Shown: positions 44,958 to 54,143, counted from the first letter of the stretch. The stretch is 64,000 bases of DNA from Paeniglutamicibacter psychrophenolicus (GCF_017876575.1 NZ_JAGIOE010000001.1:3886443-3950442), one strand, 5' to 3'. Program-made: numbers and translations. The notes: a model not told the origin generated them from the letters alone.

Positions 44958-45728
44958 TTGAACATGACCATTACACCCACGCGCTGCGCCGTCGTCACGG
45001 GAGCAGCAGGTGGAATCGGCCAGGGAATTGTCGAGTCATTCTTAGCGACTGGGGATACGGTCATTGCCGTCGACTCGGCAGCCGAAGCCCTTTCCACACT
45101 TCGTTCCAAATTGGGAGTCGACACCAATCAGCTGCGTACCTTCCAAGGTGACGTCACTGATCCTGCTTCGTGGGCAGCAATTGCCGCAGAAACAATCGCG
45201 AGTGAAGCTAAGGAAATCATCTTGGTGAATAACGCGGGAATTTCCCCAAAGCGCGACGGCGAGCGGATCCCCGGCGTTGAGGTTCCTTACGAGGAATGGA
45301 GCCGCGTCATGGACGTGAACCTCACCGGACCGTTCCTTGGCATTCAAGCTCTCGCACCATTGATGAAGCAGGCCAAGTTCGGTCGCATCATCAATATGTC
45401 ATCCCTCGCCGGCAGGGACGGCGGACGTCTAGGTGGAGTGCACTATGCCGCGACCAAGACCGGCCTGCTGGGAGTCACTCGTTACTTCGCCAGGGAGCTG
45501 GCGCCCGACGGCATCACGGTCAACGCGATCGCCCCAGGACGCATTGGTGTGGGGATGGTGGGAACTGTCTCGGATGAAGTGAACACTGCATACCTGAGCC
45601 GTATTCCGGTGGGCCGCTTGGGCAGTTCCAGTGATGTTGCCCAAGCCGTGCAATACCTGGCGGCCTCGAATAACGGCTTTGTCACCGGTGTGACCGTCGA
45701 TGTCAACGGCGGGTCGTACATGGGATGA
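44958..45728 (+). CDS. short-chain dehydrogenase/reductase
   Basis: A 256-residue SDR. It has the cofactor motif VVTGAAGGIGQG, the NNAG motif in VNNAGISPKRDGE, and the catalytic Ser and Tyr-x-x-x-Lys in NMSSLAGR and HYAATKTG. The C-terminus GFVTGVTVDVNGGSYMG is typical of the classical FabG-like group. The start is TTG, six bases after AAGGAG; the ATG two codons further is an alternative. It overlaps the next SDR gene by four bases. A role in interconverting an alcohol and ketone in the cluster pathway is likely, the exact step unknown. Confidence 0.9.
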   Translation: MNMTITPTRCAVVTGAAGGIGQGIVESFLATGDTVIAVDSAAEALSTLRSKLGVDTNQLRTFQGDVTDPASWAAIAAETIASEAKEIILVNNAGISPKRDGERIPGVEVPYEEWSRVMDVNLTGPFLGIQALAPLMKQAKFGRIINMSSLAGRDGGRLGGVHYAATKTGLLGVTRYFARELAPDGITVNAIAPGRIGVGMVGTVSDEVNTAYLSRIPVGRLGSSSDVAQAVQYLAASNNGFVTGVTVDVNGGSYMG

Positions 45729-46585
45729 TCGGAAAATCTAGACGGCCTCGGAGCGCCACGGACTCGCTCGCGGGAAAGGTCGTATTTGTCACAGGTGCAG
45801 CCGGAGGGATTGCCCTGGCAACAGTCGAGGAACTCTCCTTGCTCGGCGCCAATATTGCACTGATTGACCGTGACAAGTCCACGCTAGAGGCCATCGTGAA
45901 GGATCTTCCCGGTAACCATCTGGGACTTGTGGCCGATGTCGGAGACTACCTATCGCTCCAAGATGCCGTCGCGCGAACCGTCGAGCACTTCGGCACCATC
46001 GATGTGGTCTTTGCCTGCGCCGGCATCGGCAGTGCCTCCACGGTGGCTGCATCAGATATCGAAGCCTTGACGCACATCGTCGACATCAACCTCTGCGGTG
46101 TCATACGAACTGTCAAGGCCTGCCTCACAGAAGTAATCAAATCGCAGGGGTATGTGCTCTTGATGAGCTCGGCGGCGGCCCTGAAGAACGTGCCGCGCGC
46201 CAATGCATATGCGGCCTCCAAGGCTGGCGTGGAGGCATTTGGAGGAGCCTTGCGCCTGGAGCTAGCTCATAAGGGCGTAGCGGTGGGCGTGGCGCATCCG
46301 GCGTGGGTCAAAACCGGGATGATCAGTGGGACCGGGGCGAGGGGCGCAGAAAGTCAGTCATTGCCATGGCCCTTTAGCGTGGTCTCATCGACCAAGGAAT
46401 GTGCCAAATTCTTGGTGAGGGCCATGTCGCAGCGCAAGCGAAAGGTCTTCATTCCGGGAGCACTGGCAATCGTTGATCCATTGCGCTGGTTGTCGACCGG
46501 TCCCCTCTGGGATGTATTCATGGCTCGCCGCGCCCGGCGCAACGTTATTGCGTGGGAAGCCGAAATGTATTCGCAGCGCTCCTAA
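45725..46585 (+). CDS. short-chain dehydrogenase/reductase (second copy)
   Basis: A 286-residue SDR with VVFVTGAAGGIALATVEEL at the cofactor site, FACAGIGSAS in place of the usual NNAG, and Ser/Tyr-Lys catalytic residues in LLMSSAAALK and AYAASKAG. It carries an extra C-terminal region of about 50 residues after MISGTGARG that ends in basic, tryptophan-containing sequence (RARRNVIAWEAEM), possibly a membrane-contacting tail. Its start overlaps the preceding SDR gene (ATGA), so the two are translated together. It is not a duplicate of the first SDR, because sequences diverge throughout. Confidence 0.88.
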   Translation: MIGKSRRPRSATDSLAGKVVFVTGAAGGIALATVEELSLLGANIALIDRDKSTLEAIVKDLPGNHLGLVADVGDYLSLQDAVARTVEHFGTIDVVFACAGIGSASTVAASDIEALTHIVDINLCGVIRTVKACLTEVIKSQGYVLLMSSAAALKNVPRANAYAASKAGVEAFGGALRLELAHKGVAVGVAHPAWVKTGMISGTGARGAESQSLPWPFSVVSSTKECAKFLVRAMSQRKRKVFIPGALAIVDPLRWLSTGPLWDVFMARRARRNVIAWEAEMYSQRS

Positions 46586-46637
46586 ATATTCCCCTCGGAG
46601 CTTGTGCGTCGCATCACAATCGCCTATAACTGATAGA

Positions 46638-46653
46638 GCACTCCGCACGGATT
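46638..46653 (+). promoter_or_regulatory. operator-like motif upstream of tctC
   Basis: GCACTCCGCACGGATT contains TCCGCACGGA, one base off the perfect palindrome at 42376, and is likewise followed after four bases by ACTATCA. It lies about 40 bases before the tctC start codon. The shared motif suggests that uptake and catabolic genes answer to the same regulator. Confidence 0.6.
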
Positions 46654-46689
46654 GAACTATCACAATCCAAATATTGAACTGAGGACAGC

Positions 46690-47667
46690 ATGATCAAGAA
46701 CCGCTTTCAAACCGCCGTTGCAAGTCTGGGGATCGCCGGCATGGCGCTTTCCGTGGCTGCATGCTCCAGCCCGTCGGCAGCATCCACGGAAGAATACCCG
46801 TCGCAGCCTGTCACCTTCATGATGCCGTATGCGGCGGGTGGACCTTCCGACACCACGGCGCGCTCCTACGGGGCATGCCTGGGGAAGCAACTCGGTGGCA
46901 CCTTCGTGGTGGAAAACCAGGAAAGTGGCGCCGGAGCCGTGGCCATGCAAAAAGTCGCAAGCGCCAAGCCCGATGGATACACCGTTGGCCTGAGCACCAA
47001 CGGTCCCCTAGTGCTCAACCCGATGAGCAACGACTTGTCATACTCCCGCAAGGATTTCCGGGCCCTTGGGACTATGGCAGAAATCCCGACGCTCTTCGCC
47101 GTTTCCAAGAACTCGGAATACCACGACATCAAATCGCTCTTTGACGCTGCCAAGGCGAACCCCGGCACCATTTCCATTGGCGTTCCAGGTGCCACTAGCT
47201 CATTGGCCATCGAGCTCAAGCGCCTGCAGCAAGACACCGGCATTGAGTTCGCATTGGTACCCACCTCGGGCAGCACCGAGCTCATCACCAATCTGCTGGG
47301 CGGCCACATTGATGCCGGCTTCATCAACGACCACGTAGATGTGGAGTCCCAAGTCAAGGCCGGGGCGATCGTGCCGCTTGCTGCCGCCGGATTGGTGAGG
47401 TCCGAGGCCTACCCGGAGGTTCCCACCACAATCGAGGCCGGCTATGACGTCAAGACAACTTCGGTATATGGGCTCTTTGCCCCCAAGGACCTCCCCGACG
47501 AAATTGCATCGAAGATCGAAACCGGAGTGAAGACCTGCCTGACTGACGAAGATGTCATCAAGCAGATCGGCGACCGTTTCGTGCCTAATGAATTCACTGA
47601 TGGAGCCGGAACGGCCAAGGTTTTCGAAGACATGGAATCCCGTTACGCACCGATTCTCTCCAAGTAG
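46690..47667 (+). CDS. tctC: tripartite tricarboxylate transporter, substrate-binding lipoprotein
   Basis: A 325-residue extracytoplasmic solute receptor. The signal peptide ends in a lipobox (LSVAACSS, Cys25), so the protein is a lipoprotein held at the membrane. PVTFMMPYAAGGPSDTTARS and VVENQESGAGAVAMQKVASA are the conserved binding-site blocks of the Bug/TctC family. The start has GAGGAC upstream. The protein hands the substrate to the TctAB membrane complex encoded next. In this family ligands are carboxylates. Here the catabolic context suggests an organic acid linked to the oxygenase pathway. Confidence 0.93.
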   Translation: MIKNRFQTAVASLGIAGMALSVAACSSPSAASTEEYPSQPVTFMMPYAAGGPSDTTARSYGACLGKQLGGTFVVENQESGAGAVAMQKVASAKPDGYTVGLSTNGPLVLNPMSNDLSYSRKDFRALGTMAEIPTLFAVSKNSEYHDIKSLFDAAKANPGTISIGVPGATSSLAIELKRLQQDTGIEFALVPTSGSTELITNLLGGHIDAGFINDHVDVESQVKAGAIVPLAAAGLVRSEAYPEVPTTIEAGYDVKTTSVYGLFAPKDLPDEIASKIETGVKTCLTDEDVIKQIGDRFVPNEFTDGAGTAKVFEDMESRYAPILSK

Positions 47668-47733
47668 TAGACGCAAACCCTAGCAAATTCGTTCTCGTCG
47701 GCCGGCTCGGTCGACCACAGATAAGGAGAAACA

Positions 47734-48246
47734 ATGGTCTCTTCTCCAGTGACAGCAATACAAGACGTACAGCTGAAACGCACGGATCGAGCCGGACGCA
47801 GGATTGCCGGGCGCAGAATCGCACCGTTGGTGTTGTTCGCCCTTGGTGCCGTGGCCACAGTCGGATCAATCAGGCTCGAACTGGGTACATTGCAACACCC
47901 CGAACCTGGCCTCTGGCCCTTGATAACCGCGCTGACGATCGTCTTCAGTTCGATCGTCATCCTAGTCCGGCCGGGCGCGGAAACCTTGGAGCCTTGGACC
48001 AGCAAGAGCATCAGCGTAGCCACCGGGGTGTCCAGCCTTTGCGCTTTCATCGTTCTTTTCAGCCTGGTCGGCTTCTTCATTCCGGCCGTATTGATGATGC
48101 TCCTCTGGTTGCGCGTCTACGGTGGTGAGTCCTTGAGGACGACAATCATTTTGTCGCTTGCGGGCCCGCTGGTGCTCTATGTAATTTTCGACAGCCTCTT
48201 GGGCGTCCCCTTCCCTAGAGACCTTCTTCTCGGCCTCTTCCTCTAG
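47734..48246 (+). CDS. tctB: tripartite tricarboxylate transporter, small membrane subunit
   Basis: A 170-residue protein with four likely membrane helices (about 27-45, 58-75, 92-118 and 125-160) and the family motif GPLVLYVIFDSLLGVPFPRD near the end. It begins with a good AGGAG site. In the TTT family TctB is the small, poorly conserved partner of TctA. The gene lies between tctC and tctA in the standard order. Confidence 0.9.
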   Translation: MVSSPVTAIQDVQLKRTDRAGRRIAGRRIAPLVLFALGAVATVGSIRLELGTLQHPEPGLWPLITALTIVFSSIVILVRPGAETLEPWTSKSISVATGVSSLCAFIVLFSLVGFFIPAVLMMLLWLRVYGGESLRTTIILSLAGPLVLYVIFDSLLGVPFPRDLLLGLFL

Positions 48247-48260
48247 AACGGACCCTGTTC

Positions 48261-49856
48261 ATGGATACCCTGAGTAACCTCGGCAATGGTTTTTCCATTG
48301 CCTTCGATCCGACGAATCTGCTATTCGTTTTTATCGGCGTGGTCATCGGAACCGCCATCGGCGTACTGCCGGGCTTGGGTCCCACAGCGACCATTGCCTT
48401 ACTGCTTCCGATCACCTACACCATGGATCCCACAGCCTCTATCATCATGTTGGCAGGCATCTACTACGGATCGATGTACGGCGGAACGATCACCTCGGTC
48501 CTCTTGCGGTTGCCCGGTGAGGCAGCCTCGGTAGTCACGACCTTTGACGGCTACCAGATGACCAAACAGGGACGCGCCGGCACAGCACTAGGAATCGCCG
48601 CCATTGGGTCGTTTATTGGTGGAACCGTCGCCATCATCGGGTTAACGTTTATGGCGCCATTCCTGGCAAACATCGCACTTTCAATGGGACCATCGGCGTT
48701 TGTGGCCCTGATGATCATGGGGCTGTTCCTGGTCACCTCCTTGGGTACCGGATCGGCCATCAAAAGCATCTGCATGGCCGCCGTGGGCCTCTTGCTTGCC
48801 ACCGTGGGACAGGATCCCATCAATGGCTCGGCACGCTTCACTTTTGGCCAAGTTCCGCTGCTCGGCGGGCTGGACTTCGTCGCCGTAGCCATGGGTCTGT
48901 TCGGTGTCGCCGAATTGATAAAGACCCTTGAGCAGACCGAAAAAGCACAGGTCATCAAGACCAAGATCAAGAATATCTGGCCTTCGCGCAAGGACATGAA
49001 GGAAGCAGCCCCGGCCATCGGCCGGGGTTCCATCCTGGGGTTCTTCATCGGAATCCTGCCCGGTGGAGGTGGCGTAATTTCCTCGTTAGCTTCGTATGCC
49101 ACGGAAAAGAAACTTGCCAAGGACCCCTCACGCTTTGGCAAGGGAGCGATAGAAGGCGTAGCCGGACCGGAAACCGCGAACAACGCATCTTCCTCCTCAG
49201 CATTCATCCCCTTGCTCGTGCTGGGGATTCCCTCCAACGTCGTCCTGGCCATGATTTTCGGTGCTCTTTTGATGCACGGCATCACACCGGGTCCCCAGCT
49301 GATGACCGAACATTCCGGGCTGTTCTGGGGCGTGATCGCTTCGATGTACGTCGGAAACTTGATGCTCCTGATTCTCAATGTTCCGTTGGTGGGCGTCTTT
49401 ATCCAGATGCTCCGCGTACGCCAGGGAATTCTCGTGGCTTTCTCTCTGCTGATCGTGTTGATTGGTGTGTACTCCCTGAACAACACCTCATTCGATATGT
49501 GGGTGGTATTGGCCTTCGGTGTTCTGGGCTGGATCATGTCCAAGACCGGTTTTGATCCCGGACCGCTTGTTCTGGCGTTTGTGCTTGGACCCATCCTCGA
49601 AAAGTCTTTCCGTCAATCGATGCTGATCTCGGGAGGAAGTCTGGACATTTTCGTCACCGATCCAGCTTCGGCAATTATCTTTGCCGCCATCCTGGCGATG
49701 ATTGGCTTCAAGATCTTTGGTGGCCGGTTCAAGAAACGCCCGGCTCCCGTCCTGTTCTCTAGTGGTTCTGGCTCCACGGATACGGTGGCAGCGACGGATC
49801 AGACAGTGGTAAGTGGCGGTGTTGAACTAGAGAAGTCCTCCAATACGCCGATGTGA
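48261..49856 (+). CDS. tctA: tripartite tricarboxylate transporter, large membrane subunit
   Basis: A 531-residue protein with about 12 membrane helices. The family signatures are present: GVLPGLGPTATIALLLPITY at about 33-52, MLAGIYYGSMYGGTITSVLL, and the second inverted half, GILPGGGGVISSLASYA. KFGKGAIEGVAGPETANN-type sequence (RFGKGAIEGVAGPETANNAS) follows. With TctB it forms the sodium- or proton-driven channel that takes substrate from TctC. The C-terminal 45 residues are polar and unconserved. A hairpin 30 bases later ends the transcription unit. Confidence 0.94.
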   Translation: MDTLSNLGNGFSIAFDPTNLLFVFIGVVIGTAIGVLPGLGPTATIALLLPITYTMDPTASIIMLAGIYYGSMYGGTITSVLLRLPGEAASVVTTFDGYQMTKQGRAGTALGIAAIGSFIGGTVAIIGLTFMAPFLANIALSMGPSAFVALMIMGLFLVTSLGTGSAIKSICMAAVGLLLATVGQDPINGSARFTFGQVPLLGGLDFVAVAMGLFGVAELIKTLEQTEKAQVIKTKIKNIWPSRKDMKEAAPAIGRGSILGFFIGILPGGGGVISSLASYATEKKLAKDPSRFGKGAIEGVAGPETANNASSSSAFIPLLVLGIPSNVVLAMIFGALLMHGITPGPQLMTEHSGLFWGVIASMYVGNLMLLILNVPLVGVFIQMLRVRQGILVAFSLLIVLIGVYSLNNTSFDMWVVLAFGVLGWIMSKTGFDPGPLVLAFVLGPILEKSFRQSMLISGGSLDIFVTDPASAIIFAAILAMIGFKIFGGRFKKRPAPVLFSSGSGSTDTVAATDQTVVSGGVELEKSSNTPM

Positions 49857-49883
49857 CTTACGATGCCGTTTCACCCCTACGAA

Positions 49884-49917
49884 CCACAACCTGGCCCGCT
49901 CAAGGTCCAGGTTGTGG
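49884..49917 (+). terminator. hairpin after tctA
   Basis: CCACAACCTGG and CCAGGTTGTGG form a perfect 11-bp stem around a 12-base loop, 28 bases after the tctA stop. Only CATTTAAAG follows, so the T-run is weak. Confidence 0.7.
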
Positions 49918-50463
49918 CATTTAAAGCCGTCCCCTGAACAAGATAGGAACCTGGAACGCACGATGAGAACCATCGAACATCATGGCGTTGGTGGGTCGAG
50001 AAGATTGAACATATCGCCTGGCTTTCCGGAGCAAAGCGCGGGGCCATCAGACCCGGTCGAACAGGTTTCGCGAAGATGGAGATTTCCAGGGATCACCATC
50101 GATAGACCCTGGGCGTGACGGGCACATGAGACCTTGGCGCACAGCAGCCGGCGTAGCTATTCTTCAACTGAGTCCGGGAACTGGGCACGCCATTCAACGA
50201 ATGCTAATTGGGCCGTGTCTCAATTCCTGTGAACACCGGAGTCATTGCGGGCAAGGAATCTCAAAGTAGGCATTTGTTGGTCCGATTAGCGGTTCCAAGA
50301 TGCATCCCTACAGCGGCGGGGAGAGCAGGGTTCCGGACCGGCCAGTCTTGAAGGGGATGTGTTGAATCTGCTGATTCCCGACGTGACGTAGCGGAGGACA
50401 CCCAGGGGGTAGCCAGGTGTCAGGCACCTGCCTAGGGTGGGAAGTGGACGAAAGGAGCACATC
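49918..50463. other. gene-free stretch
   Basis: About 550 bases between the transporter operon and the PfpI-family gene. Short reading frames here show no protein pattern. The last 30 bases contain the GAAAGGAGCAC ribosome binding site of the next gene. I see no remnant that I can name. Confidence 0.45.
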
Positions 50464-51243
50464 ATGAAGAAAATCCTCATGATCCTGACCAGCGTTTCCG
50501 AGATTACCGGTACGGGAGAAAAGACCGGCTACAACGTGGCCGAGGCTGCACATCCCTGGAAGGTCTTCAAGGATTCCGGGCATTTCGTCGACTTCGCCTC
50601 CATCCAGGGCGGCCAGCCACCGCAAGACAATGTGAACACCGAAGATCCTATCCAGGTCGCCTTCACCCAGGACGAAACCACCCGTGCCGGCCTTTACAAC
50701 ACCGCCCGCGTCGCCGTCGTTGACCCCGGCCAATACGACGCCGTGTACCTCGTGGGAGGCCACGGCACCATGTGGGACTTCCCGGACAGCGAGGGCCTAC
50801 AGAAGCTGGTGGCCAGCGTCTACGACAAGGGCGGCGTGGTGGGCGCGGTCTGCCACGGACCGGCAGGCTTGGTGAACGTGGAACTGGCGAACGGGTTCCG
50901 CCTCGTCGAGGGCCGGCGGGTGGCGGCCTTCACCAACGATGAGGAGGTCGCCGTGGGGAAGGACAAGGTCGTCCCGTTCCTGTTGGCCGACCGGCTCCAG
51001 GAGCAGGGCGCCACCCACGTGCCGGCTGATAACTTCACGGAAAACGTTGTGGTGGACGAACGCCTGGTGACCGGTCAGAATCCGGCCTCCGCGGCCGGCG
51101 TGGCCAAGGAAATGGAGAAACTCCTGGCCGAGGTCATCCACCAGGAGAAGGCCCACGAACATGACGAGGCCGCGGCGCTGCGTGCCGAAAAGGATGCCGA
51201 GAAGGCCGCCAAGAAAGCGGCCGAACAACACACCGAACACTGA
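50464..51243 (+). CDS. DJ-1/PfpI-family protein (Hsp31-like) with charged tail
   Basis: A 259-residue protein. The ATG at 50464 has AAAGGAG eight bases upstream. KTGYNVAEAAHPWKVFKDSG and AVYLVGGHGTMWDFPDS are typical of the Hsp31/class I GATase-like group, and the nucleophile cysteine is in GAVCHGPAGLVNV. Relatives act as glyoxalase III-type or deglycase-like stress proteins. The core ends near residue 215 (MEKLLAEVIHQ) and is followed by about 40 residues of lysine-, alanine- and glutamate-rich helix, an uncommon addition. A hairpin follows the stop. Confidence 0.88.
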   Translation: MKKILMILTSVSEITGTGEKTGYNVAEAAHPWKVFKDSGHFVDFASIQGGQPPQDNVNTEDPIQVAFTQDETTRAGLYNTARVAVVDPGQYDAVYLVGGHGTMWDFPDSEGLQKLVASVYDKGGVVGAVCHGPAGLVNVELANGFRLVEGRRVAAFTNDEEVAVGKDKVVPFLLADRLQEQGATHVPADNFTENVVVDERLVTGQNPASAAGVAKEMEKLLAEVIHQEKAHEHDEAAALRAEKDAEKAAKKAAEQHTEH

Positions 51244-51264
51244 CTCCAACAGCTCACCGAATCT

Positions 51265-51294
51265 GGCGGCCGCCCCATGGTTGGGGTGGCCGCC
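51265..51294. terminator. hairpin between convergent genes
   Basis: GGCGGCCGCCCC and GGGGTGGCCGCC form a 12-bp stem with one G-T pair around ATGGTT, followed by ATTTGCT. It lies 20 bases after the PfpI gene. A second weaker repeat, GCCCGTG (51465) and CACGGGC (51486) followed by TTCCTTT, stands closer to the end of the convergent hydrolase gene. Confidence 0.65.
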
Positions 51295-51502
51295 ATTTGC
51301 TATCTCACGCAAGGCAGCGCATCCCGCTGCCAACGGTGCCACCGGTGATCGGTCAGTTTTCGTTGCCATGCTTGGTGCTGCGCCGCGTATCGCTGTGTCC
51401 ATCGTCGCGGGTGAAAGTCGAGAGCGACCACGGATACCCATATTGGGAGCTGTCCATATACCATGCCCGTGACCCTTCAGCGAGCCACGGGCTTCCTTTG
51501 TC

Positions 51503-52987
51503 CTACGGGCTCAACGGGCTTGCGGTCCGCACTGCGGCGACGACGTCGAAGATTCCGCGAGCGGTCGCGGCCGCATCATCCCGATCCGAGAGCAATGACG
51601 TATGGGTGGCCCCTTCGATGACGCGGTGCAGGCTGTTGGTCGACAGCGAGGCCAAGGCCTCCTGTGAAGCGGTCCAGCCTGGTGCACTGCCTACACCTGC
51701 TGTCAGGACGACCATCGGCTTGTCGGCGAACTTCTCCAGTGCTGCTGCCTGTTGCGCCGAGGATCCCGCGTGGATGTACTCGTCTATCGTGCTCCGCATC
51801 TGGCCAGGTGTCGCTCCGTCGGACAGCCGGCCGAGGCCGAGTCGGGATGCGCCGGCCACCAGTGCAGAGAGACGGTTCAGCGTGTCCGCGGAACCGGCGC
51901 GGGTGGTCTGCGCCGAATCCGGTTCCGGTTCGGATGCCGGTGCGGTCGAGTCCACCAGCACCATTCCCGCCGTCTCTTGGGGGTAGCGGGCAGCGAAAGT
52001 GAGCGCGTAGAGGCCGCCGAACGAATGCCCGGCCAGCACGTACGGTCCCGGAACGTTCCCGCGCTGCAACAAGGTATGGAGGTCGGTCGCGACCTGCGCG
52101 CCATCCTGCGGGGTGGTCGCCGGATCGCTCCACCCCTTCCCGGCCCGGTCGTACACGCACACCCGGGTATCACTGGCAACCAGTGGTGTGATCAATGCGA
52201 GGTCCGATGACATGAGGCCGGCGCCCGGTTCGAGTACGACGGTTGGACTGCCTGAGCCGGTGCAGTTCAGGTAGAGGCGGTGTCCGCCGACGTCGACCAA
52301 CTGCCCCTGGGTCGGAGAAGCCCCTGCATCCACCGCTTCGCGCACCGTCTCATAACCACTGCCCAGCGAGGCCAGCGCCAGCAGCGCGATCAGCGGGTAG
52401 AGCATCAAGCGCCCGATTCGGCTGCGAAGGCGCCGATTGGCCTGGATGATCATCCACACCGCGGATACCAGCATGACGGGTGGCCATATCCAGGCGAGCA
52501 CTTCCCGCATCGGTGAGCCGACCGCCAGCAACAGGAAACCGCCCAGGCCCATGAACAGCGCCGGAAGCACGGCCCATTTCTGTGGCTGATCCGTGAACTT
52601 CACCGAAAGCACAGCCAACAGGCTCCAGCCAAGCGCAAGTCCCGTCAGGACGGCGCCGGTCATGCCGCTTTCGGTGGCCGGAATGAAGCCGGCGGTGGCC
52701 AGCAGGAGAGCGGCGAGGACCCCTGCAGCCAGGGAGCCGGCGATGATCCAACCGATGTGTCCCTTGCGCGAAGGAGCAGTGCCGGGAAGACGATCTTGGT
52801 CCTTGGGTTCGCCGCTCACCGGAGCGGCAGTCGGCTTGGGCTCGGCTCCATGTTGCGCGTGGGCCCGAACAGCGCTGCGCCGGCTGCTGCTCTCGCCGAT
52901 GGTGTCCTGGGCCGTCAGGGGCGTGCGTGGTTTAGCCGGAGCGGAAGCCGTCTGCGGGGATGTGGCGGAAGGTCGAATGTTGTTCAT
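51503..52987 (-). CDS. alpha/beta hydrolase with N-terminal membrane domain
   Basis: A 494-residue fusion. After about 75 polar residues come five or so membrane helices between residues 78 and 215 (GWIIAGSLAAGVLAALLLAT, GAVLTGLALGWSLLAVLSV, and others). An alpha/beta-hydrolase domain follows: LYLNCTGSGSPTVVLEPGAG, YDRAGKGWSDPA, the nucleophile in VLAGHSFGGLYAL, VLVDSTAP, and a histidine near the end in EGATHTSLL. The hydrolase domain is therefore anchored to the membrane. Substrate unknown. It is divergent from the GlxA-type regulator gene with a 111-base gap, so that regulator may control it. Confidence 0.85.
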   Translation of the reverse strand: MNNIRPSATSPQTASAPAKPRTPLTAQDTIGESSSRRSAVRAHAQHGAEPKPTAAPVSGEPKDQDRLPGTAPSRKGHIGWIIAGSLAAGVLAALLLATAGFIPATESGMTGAVLTGLALGWSLLAVLSVKFTDQPQKWAVLPALFMGLGGFLLLAVGSPMREVLAWIWPPVMLVSAVWMIIQANRRLRSRIGRLMLYPLIALLALASLGSGYETVREAVDAGASPTQGQLVDVGGHRLYLNCTGSGSPTVVLEPGAGLMSSDLALITPLVASDTRVCVYDRAGKGWSDPATTPQDGAQVATDLHTLLQRGNVPGPYVLAGHSFGGLYALTFAARYPQETAGMVLVDSTAPASEPEPDSAQTTRAGSADTLNRLSALVAGASRLGLGRLSDGATPGQMRSTIDEYIHAGSSAQQAAALEKFADKPMVVLTAGVGSAPGWTASQEALASLSTNSLHRVIEGATHTSLLSDRDDAAATARGIFDVVAAVRTASPLSP

Positions 52988-53098
52988 GCTTCAAGTCTCC
53001 CCAGCCGGGGCAACTGGCGGGAGCGGTAAAAAAGACCGGTATGAAAAGGATTCTGCAGCCATGGATCCCGTTGGTCTCCTCGGGCGTACAGTGGCCAT

Positions 53099-54091
53099 AT
53101 GCACCGTGTCGTTGCACTGGCCCTGCCGGATGTCGTCGCCTTTGACCTGGCCATTCCGGCGCAGGTATTCGGCCACGAGGATGAGCGCCAGCTGTATTCG
53201 TTCACGGTTTGCGCCGCAGAACCCGGTTTGGTTCAAACCACCACAGGCTATGCCATCCACGCAGCGGGAGGGCTCGAAGCCCTTTTGTCGGCCGACACCA
53301 TCGTTGTGCCCGGTTTCAGCCCGCTTGCCGACCCACCTCCCGAGGTCTCCAGGGCGCTTCGCGATGCTGCGGCGAATGGAGCCAGGTTGGTATCCGTCTG
53401 CACGGGGGCTTTCGCGCTGGCAGCCGCGGGGCTCCTGAATGGAAAGCGCGCCACAACGCATTGGAGAAACGCGGAACAGCTGCAAACCCTCCATCCGGAA
53501 GTCTCCGTCGACGCCGGTGTGCTGTACATCGACGAGGACGGTGTCAGCACCAGCGCCGGCGTCGCGGCCGGAATCGACCTGTGCCTGCACCTGGTCAGGT
53601 CAGACCACGGGACCGAGGCAGCAAACCGCATCGCCCGGCGGATGGTCGTCGCCCCACACCGCGAGGGCGGGCAGGCGCAGTTCATCGAACGCCCCGTCGC
53701 CCCGCCTTTGACCCATTTCGCCGAAACATGTGGCTGGGCCCTTCACCATCTGGCCGAGCCGCTGACCGTCGTCGATTTGGCTGCCCACGCTGGCTGGGGG
53801 CCAAGCAGCTTCGCACGAAAATTCCTGGCAGTGGCCGGAACGACTCCCCTGCGCTGGCTGACAAGCCAACGGATTACCGAGGCGTGCCGTCTGCTCGAAA
53901 CAACCAACCTGACCGTGGAGGCAATTGCCGCCCGGACCGGCCTGGGAACGTCGGCCAACTTCCGGCTGCATTTCACTCGCGAATTCAACACCACGCCTTC
54001 CAGTTACCGCCGCCTATTCCAGGATCGGAAGCGGCCGGGGATGACCTCTCGATCATCGCCGGAAAGGGAAATCCTGGCGCAGCCTCGATGA
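53099..54091 (+). CDS. GlxA-type transcriptional regulator (DJ-1/PfpI-like plus AraC domain)
   Basis: A 330-residue regulator. The N-terminal half is a DJ-1/PfpI-like domain (VVALALPDVVAFDLAIPAQV, LVSVCTGAFALAAAGLLNGK, with cysteine in the usual position). The C-terminal half is an AraC-type DNA-binding domain (LTVVDLAAHAGWGPSSFARK, TPLRWLTSQRITEACRLLET). Members are one-component regulators, often activating a divergent neighbour. Here that neighbour is the membrane-linked hydrolase gene. The ligand is unknown. Confidence 0.92.
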   Translation: MHRVVALALPDVVAFDLAIPAQVFGHEDERQLYSFTVCAAEPGLVQTTTGYAIHAAGGLEALLSADTIVVPGFSPLADPPPEVSRALRDAAANGARLVSVCTGAFALAAAGLLNGKRATTHWRNAEQLQTLHPEVSVDAGVLYIDEDGVSTSAGVAAGIDLCLHLVRSDHGTEAANRIARRMVVAPHREGGQAQFIERPVAPPLTHFAETCGWALHHLAEPLTVVDLAAHAGWGPSSFARKFLAVAGTTPLRWLTSQRITEACRLLETTNLTVEAIAARTGLGTSANFRLHFTREFNTTPSSYRRLFQDRKRPGMTSRSSPEREILAQPR

Positions 54092-54143
54092 CCATCCGTG
54101 CCAAGGACACCGGGGCCGGCTCCCGTCCGACATGATGCGATTC

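Noticed and set aside
49912-50118. A 68-codon frame in the gap after tctA
   Set aside because: It starts inside the terminator hairpin and has no coding pattern.
53209-54135. A 308-codon frame overlapping the GlxA-type regulator on the same strand
   Set aside because: It is an out-of-frame reading of the regulator, with arginine-rich composition.
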